Shown one piece after another: positions 53,682-63,099 of a DNA stretch of 64,000 nucleotides. The notes beneath the pieces are model-generated. The model was not told the DNA's origin and did not search any database. It worked only from the letters and a program-made list of their open reading frames with translations. Numbering within the stretch: the stretch's first letter is position 1; the number at the start of each line of letters is the position of its first letter. The position numbers and the translations under genes were made by a program. Source of the DNA: CAYJAD01 sp964371225 (lineage in GTDB: Bacteria > Desulfobacterota > Desulfovibrionia > Desulfovibrionales > Desulfovibrionaceae); NCBI GenBank assembly GCA_964371225.1, contig CAYJNA010000001.1, positions 1 to 64,000 of the forward strand, in the 5' to 3' direction.

Positions 53682-54851
53682 GTGTTTTTACGTCACTTAA
53701 ATATAACAAAAGAAATATATATACTTTTTTTGGCAGCCATACTCACATTGGCCACCATGTATATTCCACAGCCCTTACTATCTACCATTCAAAAAGATTT
53801 TTCTTCCTTAAATAACGCCCAAATAGCCTTATTTATGACTGTGGTATTTGCTCCCCTAAGCATAGCGCCGCTTATTTACGGCACGCTTTTGAGTGCTTTT
53901 TCTACTAAACGTATTTTGCAATATTCCGTAACCATACTTTTTTTTGCTTCCATAGGTATCTACTGTTCAAGTGACTTTGAAAATATACTTTTTTTTCGTA
54001 GCGTTCAAGGGCTTATTGTGCCAGCCATGCTTACTTCACTTATGGCCTATTTGTCTGAGCATTATTCCGGCCCTCATTTACAACAAATTCTTGCTACCTA
54101 TATTGCTGCAACCATTTTGGGCGGCCTCATGGGGCGTATTTTTGCGGGTATCATTGCAGACTTTTTCACATGGCAAAGTTCTTTTTTAGCTCTAGCCATG
54201 GCCTTAGCTCTGTTACTGGCACTTTTAACTACTTTAAAAGAACAGCCGGCTCATCTTAGTAAAAAAATATCAGTGGGGGAGTTTAATCACATCTTACATA
54301 CGAAAGGCATTAAGAGATTACTTTTTATTGAGGCTATTTGCTTTTTTGTTTTTGTGGCACTTGCTACATATTTACCTTTCTTTTTGACACATATAGATGA
54401 AAATATTTCAGAAAGTCGCATAGCATTGACGTATTTAGGCTATGGCATTGGTATAGTTATCGCTTTAAAATCACGTACTATTATTGCTCGTGTGGGAGGA
54501 AGTGTAAAAAGCATTCGTCTTGGCATTTTTACTTTTGCATTGTCTCTCCTCTTTTTTCTTGTGCCCAATGTATATTGTATTTTTTTCGCCATGTTCTTAC
54601 TTTGCGCTGGGCAATTTTTAGAACACAGCATTACCCCAGGTCTTGTAAATCGTATTTGTCCTTACAATAAAAGTGCTGTAAACGGCCTCTATCTTTCCAT
54701 TTATTATATAGGAGGGGCGCTTGGCTCATATGTGCCTGGCTTTATTTATGAAAAATACGGTTGGTATACCTTTATAATGGTCTTGGGTGTTATGCTTCTC
54801 ACAGCCTTTATGGCAAGTTTTGGCCTTGAAAAGCACACACCGCAACAATAA
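53682..54851 (+). CDS. Major facilitator superfamily transporter
   Basis: The protein has twelve predicted membrane segments, with ATLTLATMYIPQPLL-type start of the drug-efflux group and the loop ILQYSVTILFFASIG. The frame is open from an ATG at 53577, but no ribosome site precedes that ATG. ACGGAG lies 7 bases before an in-frame GTG at 53682, giving 389 residues with only 11 before the first membrane segment, so I prefer that start. Substrate is unknown. It stands alone between degP and the pseudouridine synthase gene. Confidence 0.83.
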   Translation: MFLRHLNITKEIYILFLAAILTLATMYIPQPLLSTIQKDFSSLNNAQIALFMTVVFAPLSIAPLIYGTLLSAFSTKRILQYSVTILFFASIGIYCSSDFENILFFRSVQGLIVPAMLTSLMAYLSEHYSGPHLQQILATYIAATILGGLMGRIFAGIIADFFTWQSSFLALAMALALLLALLTTLKEQPAHLSKKISVGEFNHILHTKGIKRLLFIEAICFFVFVALATYLPFFLTHIDENISESRIALTYLGYGIGIVIALKSRTIIARVGGSVKSIRLGIFTFALSLLFFLVPNVYCIFFAMFLLCAGQFLEHSITPGLVNRICPYNKSAVNGLYLSIYYIGGALGSYVPGFIYEKYGWYTFIMVLGVMLLTAFMASFGLEKHTPQQ

Positions 54852-54865
54852 TATGGTATGTAATT

Positions 54866-55864
54866 TTAAAAAGGTACGCTTACAGCTTCATGTAATGCTT
54901 TAAGTTCTTTGAGGCTTAATTCGCGTACTTTCCCTGCGGCTATATCTAGCTCTATGGGGCCTTGTGCCACGCGAATAAGTTGTAATATTGTAAGGTGCAA
55001 GTCACGGCACATACGACGAATTTGTCTATTTATTCCTTGATGTAATGTCAATTCTAAAAGGGTAGAGCGTGCATCTCGCCCTAAAATACGCACTTGCACC
55101 GGCGCAAGTTTTTCTCCCTCTTGTAAGCGCATGCCACTTTGCATTAAGTCTATGGCTTCACGGCTTACCGTTTCACGCACAAGAACTTCATAGACCTTGG
55201 GTAAATGATATCGGGGATGCGCTAATTTCTGCGCAAAGTGACCATCATCCGTAAGGAGTAATAATCCTTCAGAAAAATAGTCTAAACGTCCCACAGTAAA
55301 AAGTCTTTTTTCTTGCCATTGCCTTGGCAAAATATCAAAAATTGTAGTTCTTCCTTCAGGGTCATTGGCCGTACACAAGGTTTGTACCGGTTTGTGCATA
55401 AGCAAATAAACTCGAGAATCTTCCCGCTTTATTATGTGTCCATCCACGCGTAATTCATCTTGTAAACTCACTTTATGACCCAGTTCTGTGACACGCAGCC
55501 CGTTGACAAAAACCTTACCGGCCACAATAAGTTCTTCCGCTTTTCTGCGTGAGCATACGCCGGCATCAGCCAAAGCTTTATTAATGCGCACCATGTCAGT
55601 TTGCTCAGAGACATGAGCTGTGGACGGCTTGGAGTAAGTATCATTATGCTGTTTATAGTCTTTATGAGCCTTGGGTCTTTGCGACGAGTATCTATCTTCT
55701 TGCTGCATGCGCCGTTGTGTGCCGCCATGTTTTTTTTCTGATTTTCTTTCAGAAGCTTTTTCATAGGAAGTATCACCATGACGTGTCGAATTTGTAGCTT
55801 TGGAAGAACGGTTTTGTGTTGTCTGTGTAGAGTGCTGCCTTTGAGGCCTTTTGGAATGAGTCAT
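54866..55864 (-). CDS. Pseudouridine synthase of the RluB/RsuA family
   Basis: The 332-residue protein has an unusual ~85-residue low-complexity head rich in Ser, Thr, Gln, His and Lys. An S4 RNA-binding domain follows (RINKALADAGVCSRRKAEELI, residues 93-113), then the catalytic domain with GRLDYFSEGLLLLTDDG carrying the active aspartate, and INRQIRRMCRDLHLTILQLIR split at residues 279-299. RluB modifies 23S rRNA and RsuA 16S rRNA; the order and KKLF-like VGRLDY context favour RluB. Basic tails of this type probably aid rRNA binding. Confidence 0.9.
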   Translation of the reverse strand: MTHSKRPQRQHSTQTTQNRSSKATNSTRHGDTSYEKASERKSEKKHGGTQRRMQQEDRYSSQRPKAHKDYKQHNDTYSKPSTAHVSEQTDMVRINKALADAGVCSRRKAEELIVAGKVFVNGLRVTELGHKVSLQDELRVDGHIIKREDSRVYLLMHKPVQTLCTANDPEGRTTIFDILPRQWQEKRLFTVGRLDYFSEGLLLLTDDGHFAQKLAHPRYHLPKVYEVLVRETVSREAIDLMQSGMRLQEGEKLAPVQVRILGRDARSTLLELTLHQGINRQIRRMCRDLHLTILQLIRVAQGPIELDIAAGKVRELSLKELKALHEAVSVPF

Positions 55865-56115
55865 TTTAAGCTCCTAAAAATAAAAAAATGAGCTACAGGT
55901 CAGGGAAAAAAATATGGCCTTAAAATCGAAGCTCACATAACGACCCATAACATCTAATATGGAGAGCCTAAAATGAAAAGCTAAACTTTTAAGAATATTT
56001 TTTTTCCTCCATACTTTGAGTGAATGGCTTTACACCATCTAAAACAAGCCAAAATTGTTTTGTATGCGCCTTGCGTAAGGCTTATTCATTTGTCAGCGCA
56101 AAAGAGACATACCCG
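55865..56115. other. Intergenic region upstream of rluB
   Basis: This region holds the promoter of the pseudouridine synthase on the minus strand. GCCTT-GCGT-AAGGC forms a small hairpin near 56068-56081, possibly the first hairpin of the repeat copy that follows. A 60-codon open frame overlapping it is not convincing. Confidence 0.45.
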
Positions 56116-56191
56116 CTGAATCCAAGTTCTGACGGCTCTAAAAGGGCTATGTGGAGTGAGCATGCCTTTTTGAAAAGTATAGCACTTTTCA
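56116..56191 (+). repeat. Dispersed structured repeat, divergent copy 3
   Basis: ACGGCTCTAAAAGGGCTATG and then TGGAGTGAGCATGCCTTTTT align with copies 1 and 2 (ACGGC, hairpin, ATTTGGAGTGAGCG, CCTT). The middle hairpin is changed to GCTCT/AGGGC with one G-T pair. The 3' stem is a perfect TGAAAAGT (56171-56178) with ACTTTTCA (56184-56191). Sequence differs but pairing is kept, as expected for a structured element. Confidence 0.45.
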
Positions 56192-56628
56192 GCATAAATT
56201 AAGGGGAAAGGTCAGAGTACAAAGTGCTTACAACTTAATATAATTAATTATATTAATATTTTAAAGTAACACCATACACAATTTTCCGCATATGAAAGTT
56301 TACATAATTACCATTATGGGACATGTGTAAATAAAAATGCACAGACAAAACACACTGCTCTTTATGTCCCATCTGTCTTTAAAAAATACATTTGAAAATG
56401 CTCTTAACAGCTTTTGACGATTGTACGGCACTGAAGTTATGACGCTTCTTTTCTTACAAGAAAAATATAGGCGCATTCATGCTTATAAAAGTTTGCGCAT
56501 ACATTCTCGGTTTTTGCAGTAACATTTAGAATTTTTTCCTGCCTACACACTTGCCATGTGCGCCGCCACAGCGTAAAACCAATGCGTTACGTTTTAAAAA
56601 ATAGAATTTTTTCTGCAAAGGAGCTCCT
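56192..56628. other. Long intergenic region upstream of the rdgC-like gene
   Basis: These 437 AT-rich bases contain no supported gene. A TATAATTAATTATA palindrome lies near 56237-56250. TATGGGACATG near 56313 and ATGTCCCAT near 56365 form a 9-bp inverted pair (ATGGGACAT / ATGTCCCAT) about 45 bases apart. The promoter for the rdgC-like gene should be near the 3' end. Confidence 0.45.
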
Positions 56629-57249
56629 ATGGGACTTGCCAGCGCCTCCAGTTCATTTACACGCTTTCGCATCATGGATGACATCCCCAAAGAATTGTGG
56701 ACAGCCATACCCGAGAAACTACAATTATTTGCTTTTCAAGATATTGATAATACAGCAGAAGAAAGCTCTCACGGCTGGACATGTTTTGATGATATGCTAG
56801 ACACACAATGGAATACTGCACCGCCACAAAAAGGTGAATATCTTCTTTTTTCTTTGCGTTTAGATACTCGCCGAGTGCCTCCAGGTGTCATAAAAAAACA
56901 CGTGGCTTTGGCCTTGCAGGAAGAAAAGCATAAAATGCAAGAACAAAATAAAACTTATATTAGCCGCGAACGTAAAAAAGAATTAAAAGAACAAGTTATG
57001 TTGCGTTTACGTCAGCGTTTTTTACCCATTCCTGCTGAGTTTAACGTGGTTTGGTCCACCACTAACAATACAGTTTGGTTTATGTCCACGCAAAATAAAA
57101 TGCTTGAAATGTTTACAGAACTTTTCGCCAAGACCTTTGACTTACACTTAGATCAAATGACACCATACGGCCTTGCCAGTACTTTTCTTGATGAAGAAAA
57201 ACTTATTCAGCTTGATATGCTTGAACCTACCCATTTTGCTGCGGAGTAA
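56629..57249 (+). CDS. RdgC-like recombination-associated protein
   Basis: The 206-residue soluble protein has the pattern LFSLRLDTRRVPPGVIKKHV, then a basic helix (ISRERKKELKEQVMLRLRQR), then VVWSTTNNTVWFMSTQNKML, which is how the RdgC core reads. RdgC forms a ring around double-stranded DNA and restrains RecA. It is shorter than E. coli RdgC (about 303). AAAGGAGCTCCT precedes the ATG. A 174-residue companion starts 3 bases after its stop and may supply the missing C-terminal half. Family membership is from memory of motifs and is moderate. Confidence 0.6.
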   Translation: MGLASASSSFTRFRIMDDIPKELWTAIPEKLQLFAFQDIDNTAEESSHGWTCFDDMLDTQWNTAPPQKGEYLLFSLRLDTRRVPPGVIKKHVALALQEEKHKMQEQNKTYISRERKKELKEQVMLRLRQRFLPIPAEFNVVWSTTNNTVWFMSTQNKMLEMFTELFAKTFDLHLDQMTPYGLASTFLDEEKLIQLDMLEPTHFAAE

Positions 57250-57252
57250 CAC

Positions 57253-57777
57253 ATGGCTAATGAAATAACGACAGATATTGTTTTGGGGCAAGAGTTTTTG
57301 ACATGGCTTTGGTTTCAAAGTGATACAGCTCCTCATGATTTTAGCGATAAAAATGGTATGCCTTTTAGCGTTTCCATGGAGCAACGTATCGTGGTGCAAG
57401 GCGGTGAAGGTGACAGTCTTGAAACGGCATCCGTTTCCGGATCTTTATCTCCCCTACGTGAAGCACGTTTTGGTCTGGCCACCGGCAAAAAAGTAACACG
57501 CGCCCTAGTGCGATTTGAAAAAGAAGAATTGGCATGGCAAGTGGGTCTTAAAGCCGAAGATTTTTCTTGCAATGGCTTACGTTCGCCTAAAATTGAAAAA
57601 GAAAGCGATGACGATGACCCCGATGCTTTTTTATTGGAAAAAATTTATCTCATGGAAATATGCCTTGAGCTCTTAGATGGGCTTTATAAGCATTTTATTT
57701 TATTACGCCTTTCTCCAGAATGGAAAGAGGAAGTGCAACGCATTCATACTTGGATGACCAAGCGCGAAAATATTTAA
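57253..57777 (+). CDS. Companion protein of the RdgC-like gene
   Basis: The 174-residue soluble protein opens with VLGQEFLTWLWFQSDTA and has an acidic patch (ESDDDDPDAF). It follows the RdgC-like gene by 3 bases, so the two are almost surely co-translated. The sequence EARFGLATGKKVTRALVRFE is conserved-looking, but I cannot tie it to a known fold. It may be the detached C-terminal part of a longer RdgC-type protein. Confidence 0.65.
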   Translation: MANEITTDIVLGQEFLTWLWFQSDTAPHDFSDKNGMPFSVSMEQRIVVQGGEGDSLETASVSGSLSPLREARFGLATGKKVTRALVRFEKEELAWQVGLKAEDFSCNGLRSPKIEKESDDDDPDAFLLEKIYLMEICLELLDGLYKHFILLRLSPEWKEEVQRIHTWMTKRENI

Positions 57778-57803
57778 GGCTTAACACTGTAGAAGGAATG
57801 CCC

Positions 57804-58835
57804 ATGCCCCCTACCCCACATGCCTCAAAAGGCTCCCTAGTTCTGGCTCTTGGCCTGCGCATCATGCGTAAATTGCTTTGGATGCTTATAGTACTTTGGG
57901 GGATTACCATCATCAGCTTTGTGGTCATACACTTGGCACCTGGCTCTCCAACAGATTTGGAAACCACGCTTAATCCCTTGGTGGGCGATGCTGCACGGCA
58001 AAGACTTGAGGCACTCTACGGCCTTGATAAACCGCTTTATGAGCAATATGGCAATTGGCTTTGGCGTATATTGCAATTGGACTTTGGCAATTCCATGTCC
58101 AGCGACGCAAGACCTGTTCTTGATAAAATTATGGAACGACTGCCACTCACTGTAGGTATGAATGTAGCTGCCTTATTCTTAACCCTATGCATTGCCATAC
58201 CCATGGGAGTGCTTTCAGCGTGGAAGCAAAACTCATGGCTAGATAAAGGTATTACCATCCTTGTTTTTCTGGCCTTTGCCATGCCGGGCTTTTGGCTTGC
58301 CCTTTTGCTCATGCTGTACTTTGGCATTGAAAATACTTGGCTACCCATATCTGGCCTCACTTCCTTAGATTATAATCAACTAAGCCTTTGGGGAAAAATA
58401 AAAGATATAAGCGCGCACCTTATTTTACCCATTACCATTTATACTGTGGGTGCCATTGCCGGCATGTCGCGCTTTATGCGTTCTTCCATGCTGGAAGTTT
58501 TACGTCAAGATTATATCCTTACAGCACAAGCCAAAGGGCTTCCTACGCATCGTGTCATATTTCACCATGCTTTACGCAATGCCCTTTTACCTCTCATTAC
58601 TTTATTAGGTCTTTCCATTCCGGGGCTTATAGGTGGTTCTGTTATCATTGAATCTATCTTTGCTCTACCCGGCCTTGGACAGCTTTTTTACGCCGCCGTT
58701 ATGGCACGAGATTATACCATGATTATGGGTAATCTCGTCATAGGTGCCGTGCTTACCCTCTTAGGTAATGTGCTGGCTGATGTATGTTATGGCCTTGCAG
58801 ACCCGCGTATACGCAGTGCTAAGGAGGCAGCCTAA
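57804..58835 (+). CDS. ABC transporter permease, DppB/OppB family
   Basis: The 343-residue protein has about six membrane segments. It has the DppB start RKLLWMLIVLWGITIISFVV with VIHLAPGSP, the coupling loop MLEVLRQDYILTAQAKGLP, and the ending GPRVIG-like VYALADPRIR equivalent (CYGLADPRIRS). It carries peptides, nickel or sugars together with a DppC partner. I chose the ATG at 57804 after AGAAGGA; the frame opens further upstream inside the preceding gene. It overlaps the next gene by one base. Confidence 0.9.
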   Translation: MPPTPHASKGSLVLALGLRIMRKLLWMLIVLWGITIISFVVIHLAPGSPTDLETTLNPLVGDAARQRLEALYGLDKPLYEQYGNWLWRILQLDFGNSMSSDARPVLDKIMERLPLTVGMNVAALFLTLCIAIPMGVLSAWKQNSWLDKGITILVFLAFAMPGFWLALLLMLYFGIENTWLPISGLTSLDYNQLSLWGKIKDISAHLILPITIYTVGAIAGMSRFMRSSMLEVLRQDYILTAQAKGLPTHRVIFHHALRNALLPLITLLGLSIPGLIGGSVIIESIFALPGLGQLFYAAVMARDYTMIMGNLVIGAVLTLLGNVLADVCYGLADPRIRSAKEAA

Positions 58836-59671
58836 TGCATACACGTTTTCCATTTCTTTTTAAAAAGTATTTCATGTTTTCCTTAGGGCTTCTCATTGTA
58901 CTTTGCATGTCATTGGCGGCTATTTTGGCGCCTTGGCTTGCCCCCTATGACCCCAATGCCTTACATCTTGATGCCATATTGCTTCCTCCTTGCGAAGCTT
59001 TTCCCCTTGGAACAGATCAGTTGGGACGTGACGTTCTCTCACGTTTACTCTTTGGCGGGCGTATTTCCCTCTGGGTAGGCTTTGTGGCTGTGGGAATTTC
59101 AGTCAGTATCGGCCTTGTTTTCGGTCTTATATCGGGCTATTTTGGCGGCCTTGTGGATGAAGCCATCATGCGCGGCGTAGATATTATGCTGTGTTTTCCT
59201 TCTTTTTTTCTTATCTTAGCTGTCATTGCTTTTTTAGAACCTAGCCTCACTAATATTATGGTGGTTATCGGCTTCACCTCATGGATGGGTGTAGCACGCC
59301 TTGTACGCGCCGAAACCCTTACCTTGCGCCAAAGAGATTTTGTGGCAGCAGCATTACTCAATGGCGCTTCCAGTGCGCGTATTTTACGCGTGCATATTCT
59401 CCCCAATGCTTTGAGCCCTGTACTTGTTTCCGCCACCCTTGGCATTGCCGGTGCCATTTTGGTAGAATCTTCCTTAAGCTTTTTAGGACTTGGCGTACAA
59501 CCGCCCACTGCTTCTTGGGGAAATATGCTTCTTGAAGGAAAAAATGTTTTAGAAATAGCACCTTGGCTTTCATTATATCCCGGTTTAGCCATTTTGCTCA
59601 CCGTGCTTGGCTATAACCTTCTTGGAGAAAGTTTGCGTGATATGCTTGACCCAAGACTACGTAACAAATAA
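58835..59671 (+). CDS. ABC transporter permease, DppC/OppC family
   Basis: The 278-residue protein has about six membrane segments and the DppC signatures FPLGTDQLGRDVLSRLLFGG (near residue 53) and LRQRDFVAAALLNGASSARI, ending LGESLRDMLDPRLR. It partners the DppB-type permease just upstream. The ATPases (DppD, DppF) and the binding protein that should complete the transporter are missing; recN follows 15 bases later. Confidence 0.92.
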   Translation: MHTRFPFLFKKYFMFSLGLLIVLCMSLAAILAPWLAPYDPNALHLDAILLPPCEAFPLGTDQLGRDVLSRLLFGGRISLWVGFVAVGISVSIGLVFGLISGYFGGLVDEAIMRGVDIMLCFPSFFLILAVIAFLEPSLTNIMVVIGFTSWMGVARLVRAETLTLRQRDFVAAALLNGASSARILRVHILPNALSPVLVSATLGIAGAILVESSLSFLGLGVQPPTASWGNMLLEGKNVLEIAPWLSLYPGLAILLTVLGYNLLGESLRDMLDPRLRNK

Positions 59672-59686
59672 TATTTAGGGATAGTT

Positions 59687-61261
59687 ATGTTAGAATTTTT
59701 GCGTATACAGGGTCTTGCACTTATTGAAAACATGGAACTTGAGTTTACTTCAGGTATGAATGTGCTCACAGGGGAAACCGGTGCAGGAAAAAGCTTTATT
59801 TTGAAAGCCTTAAATTTTTTATTGGGTGAAAAAATGAATGCTGAACTGGTGCGCTCCGGCTGTGAAAAAGCACAAGTAGAAGCCATTTTTTTATACCAAG
59901 GCCAAGAACTAGTTATGCGACGTGAGCTCATGGCCGAAAGCGGACGTAGCCGTCTATATATTAATGATAGCTTAAGCTCTCAAGAAACAGCGCGAGACCT
60001 ACGCCCTCAGCTCATTGTACATACTAGCCAGCATGCACAACACAAGCTTTTGCAAGCCAGTTATCAAGCGCAGCTCATTGATGAAAGCTTGCCGGACACA
60101 ACGCTTTTACAAAAACGCTCTGCCCTTTTACAAGAGCTCCAAGCCGTGTCTGAAAAGCGTAAAGCCCTGCAAGCACGTCATGCCAGTCTTTCAGAAAAGC
60201 GCGATTTATTAGAAATGCAACAACATGAAATTGATAAAGTGGCACCACAAGAAGGTGAAGAAGATCAGTTAGAAAGCCTACGCACCGAAGCTAGACAAGC
60301 TTCACAACGCGCCGCAGACTTTGCCGAAGCTTTAGAGCTTATTTATGGAGATGATGGCCCCGGCTTGCGGGATATATTACATCAATTAGAACATGCCTTA
60401 GGCCGTATTGCTCAGTATGATGCTGGTATTCATGCTGAATTAGAAGCAGTTACAGCCTTAAGAGAAAATCTCCCTAGCTTGGAATCACGTTTGCGTAAAG
60501 CACCGGAAGTCGCCTCCGTTGATATGGATGCTTTAGAATCTCGACTTTATGCTTTAGCACAGCTTAAGCGTAAATTACGCCGTTCTTTGGAAGAAATACT
60601 TGAATTACGCACTGAAATTGATGAAAATATATCCTTTTTAGATTCTTGCTCCCTAGATATGTCTTTGTTGGAAAAAGAAGAGCAGGTTCTTGCACAAAAA
60701 CTTCAAGCTTTACTTAAAGCACTTATCCCCTTACGCCATAAAAGCGCTCAAGAATTTTCCCAAAAATTGGAAAAAGCTTTATCAGGGCTTGGTTTTTCTA
60801 AGGATGTACACGTTATAGTAGATTTTGTGCCTGTAAAACTTTGGGGTGACATTTATGATGAAAAAGCTCGCCTCCTTTGGGCGCCAAACCCTGGGCAAGC
60901 ACCACAACCCTTAGATAAAATTGCCTCCGGCGGTGAACTCTCACGTTTTCTTTTGGCGCTTGTAAGCATAAAGAGCGGTGGAGAAAGTGCTACCTATATT
61001 TTTGACGAAGTGGATACAGGCATTGGCGGTCTTACACTTAATATGGTGGCAGAGCGCTTACAAAATCTTGCGCAACAGCGCCAAATGCTTCTCATTACGC
61101 ACTGGCCACAATTGGCAGCGCAAGGCTCTCGTCACTTTCGTATAGTAAAACAAGAAGAAGCCGGTAAAACCTTCACCACGTGTACCCAGCTAGATGCCAT
61201 AGAAAGACAAAAGGAATTGGTGCGTATGGCTGGAGGTGCTGAAAGTATTTTAACGGTATAA
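59687..61261 (+). CDS. recN: DNA repair protein RecN
   Basis: The 524-residue SMC-like ATPase has an N-terminal head with Walker A LTGETGAGKSFILKALNFLL (GETGAGKS at 28-35), a long coiled-coil middle (about 150-365), and a C-terminal head with signature IASGGELSRFLLALV and Walker B YIFDEVDTGIGG. RecN holds broken DNA ends during recombinational repair. It is slightly short for the family (about 550). It runs on from the dppBC-like genes, with the RdgC-like gene four genes upstream. Confidence 0.94.
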   Translation: MLEFLRIQGLALIENMELEFTSGMNVLTGETGAGKSFILKALNFLLGEKMNAELVRSGCEKAQVEAIFLYQGQELVMRRELMAESGRSRLYINDSLSSQETARDLRPQLIVHTSQHAQHKLLQASYQAQLIDESLPDTTLLQKRSALLQELQAVSEKRKALQARHASLSEKRDLLEMQQHEIDKVAPQEGEEDQLESLRTEARQASQRAADFAEALELIYGDDGPGLRDILHQLEHALGRIAQYDAGIHAELEAVTALRENLPSLESRLRKAPEVASVDMDALESRLYALAQLKRKLRRSLEEILELRTEIDENISFLDSCSLDMSLLEKEEQVLAQKLQALLKALIPLRHKSAQEFSQKLEKALSGLGFSKDVHVIVDFVPVKLWGDIYDEKARLLWAPNPGQAPQPLDKIASGGELSRFLLALVSIKSGGESATYIFDEVDTGIGGLTLNMVAERLQNLAQQRQMLLITHWPQLAAQGSRHFRIVKQEEAGKTFTTCTQLDAIERQKELVRMAGGAESILTV

Positions 61262-61312
61262 TGCTGTTATTTAAATACATTTTTTAACCACTTTACCCTA
61301 CTGTGAGTTCTC

Positions 61313-62968
61313 ATGCATCACGATCCTTATTATTATCCTTACCCTTCACGACGTAATGTTATTTTTGGCACTCAAGGCATGGTGGCCACTTCACAACCTT
61401 TGGCGGCTCAAGCAGGCTTACGCATCTTACAGCAAGGTGGGAATGCTGTAGACGCTGCCGTGGCCTCTGCGGCTTGCTTAAGTGTGGTGGAACCCACATG
61501 TAATGGTATAGGTGGTGATGCTTTTGCCATAATTTGGATGAAAGAAGAACTCATAGGCTTGCAATCCAGTGGGCGTTCTCCACAACTCCTTACGTATGAC
61601 AAAGTAAAAAAAGCTGGACATGACACCATGCCCTTTGATGGACTTATTCCCATTACGGTGCCGGGGATTCCCGCCGCCTGGGCGGCTTTAAATACCCGCT
61701 TTGGCAAACTTTCTTTAGAGCAATGTCTCACCCCTGCCATTGAATATGCCGAAAAAGGTTTTGCCGTGGCGCCCATTACAGCCGAACTTTGGCAAAAGGC
61801 TCATAATCATTACACCAAAGCTTTTCCCAAGCACCCTGCTTTACGGCACTTTTTTGATACCTTTACCCAAGATGGCAAATGCCCTCACGCTGGTTCCTTA
61901 TGGCGTTTGCCACAACAAGCCACTACATTAAAAAGCATTGCCCAAACGCAAGCTAAAGCATTTTATAACGGTGCATTAGCTGAAAAAATAGATGCTTTCA
62001 TGCAAAAGGAAGGTGGCTATTTGCGCGGGGAAGACTTGGCAGCTTTTGCACCACAATGGGTGACTCCCATCAGCGTAGATTATCGCGGTTATAAGGTATG
62101 GGAATTACCTCCCAATGGACATGGCATTGTGTCCCTTATGGCCTTGCAAATACTTTCTCATTTTGACATGGGTGCAGCGGACAATCCTGATACTTTACAT
62201 ACTCTTATTGAAGCTACAAAATTAGCTTTTGTGGATGGCCTTGCCCACATTGCAGACCCAGACCATATGCGTGTTAGCGTAGAAGAGCTTTTGCATAAAG
62301 ATTTTGCCGCCATGCGTGCTTCCCTTGTGGGGAAGAAAGCTCTTGAGCCCTGCCCCGTTACACCACATCGTGGCGGCACAGTGTATTTAGCCACTGCCGA
62401 TGGTGAAGGCAATATGGTATCCTATATTCAAAGCAATTACACAGGCTTTGGATCGGGCGTTATTATACCTGATACAGGTATAGCCTTACAAAACCGTGGA
62501 GCTTGTTTTAGCATGGACGCTACACACCCCAATGCTGTGGCAGCGGCAAAACTCCCCTACCATACTATTATTCCAGGATTTATAACAAAATCCTCCGCCA
62601 AAAACACACAAGAAAATGCCTTTGGCCCCTTTGGCCCTTTTGGAATGATGGGCGGTTTCATTCAGCCTCAAGGGCACATTATGCTTGCGCACCGCATGAT
62701 AGACCAAGCACTCAACCCCCAAGCCGCTCTTGATGCCCCGCGTTTTCGCTGGACACAAGGGCGCACAGTGGAAGTGGAAGCTCAATTCCCAAAAGCCATG
62801 GCCGAAGCCTTACAACGCAAGGGTCATGACATTCGGTATGGTTCTGTAAGTGATAGAGATTTTGGTCGCGGGCAATGCATTTGGCAAAAAACTCCTTGCC
62901 AAGAAAATACCCCTCTTTTCATGGGTGCCACTGAACCGCGCACCGACGGACATGTAGCCACTTTTTAA
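61313..62968 (+). CDS. Gamma-glutamyltransferase family protein
   Basis: The 551-residue Ntn-hydrolase family protein has GLRILQQGGNAVDAAVASAA, EPTCNGIGGDAFAII, and the self-cleavage site HRGGTVYLATADGEGNMVSY, where Thr356 should become the N-terminal nucleophile. There is no signal peptide, unlike classic periplasmic enzymes, so it is probably cytosolic. Members cleave glutathione or related gamma-glutamyl compounds, or act on other amides. The usual later glycine-rich oxyanion motif is less clear. It is monocistronic. Confidence 0.88.
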   Translation: MHHDPYYYPYPSRRNVIFGTQGMVATSQPLAAQAGLRILQQGGNAVDAAVASAACLSVVEPTCNGIGGDAFAIIWMKEELIGLQSSGRSPQLLTYDKVKKAGHDTMPFDGLIPITVPGIPAAWAALNTRFGKLSLEQCLTPAIEYAEKGFAVAPITAELWQKAHNHYTKAFPKHPALRHFFDTFTQDGKCPHAGSLWRLPQQATTLKSIAQTQAKAFYNGALAEKIDAFMQKEGGYLRGEDLAAFAPQWVTPISVDYRGYKVWELPPNGHGIVSLMALQILSHFDMGAADNPDTLHTLIEATKLAFVDGLAHIADPDHMRVSVEELLHKDFAAMRASLVGKKALEPCPVTPHRGGTVYLATADGEGNMVSYIQSNYTGFGSGVIIPDTGIALQNRGACFSMDATHPNAVAAAKLPYHTIIPGFITKSSAKNTQENAFGPFGPFGMMGGFIQPQGHIMLAHRMIDQALNPQAALDAPRFRWTQGRTVEVEAQFPKAMAEALQRKGHDIRYGSVSDRDFGRGQCIWQKTPCQENTPLFMGATEPRTDGHVATF

Positions 62969-62977
62969 ACCCTTACT

Positions 62978-63028
62978 TTAACAAAAGAGGCATTTTCTGC
63001 CGTCTCTTCTCTATGTCTCTTTTGTTAA
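62978..63028 (+). terminator. Possible terminator after the gamma-glutamyltransferase gene
   Basis: TTAACAAAAGAG pairs over 12 bp with CTCTTTTGTTAA around a 27-base loop. A T-rich tract follows. The large loop makes this uncertain. Confidence 0.45.
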
Positions 63029-63056
63029 CAGTATAAAATTATTTATTTTTCAACTT

Positions 63057-63072
63057 TGGAACACTCTTTGAA
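63057..63072 (+). promoter_or_regulatory. Possible sigma-54-type promoter
   Basis: TGGAACACTCTTTGAA resembles TGGCAC-N5-TTGC, with the -24 GG intact but GA instead of GC at -12. It lies 28 bases upstream of the FliK-like start. Flagellar hook genes are often sigma-54 dependent, which makes it worth a look. Confidence 0.25.
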
Positions 63073-63099
63073 TAGCATCATGCACAAGGAGTGTTTACT

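Noticed and set aside
56020..56202. 60-codon plus-strand open frame
   Set aside because: It overlaps the third copy of the structured repeat and has no ribosome site.
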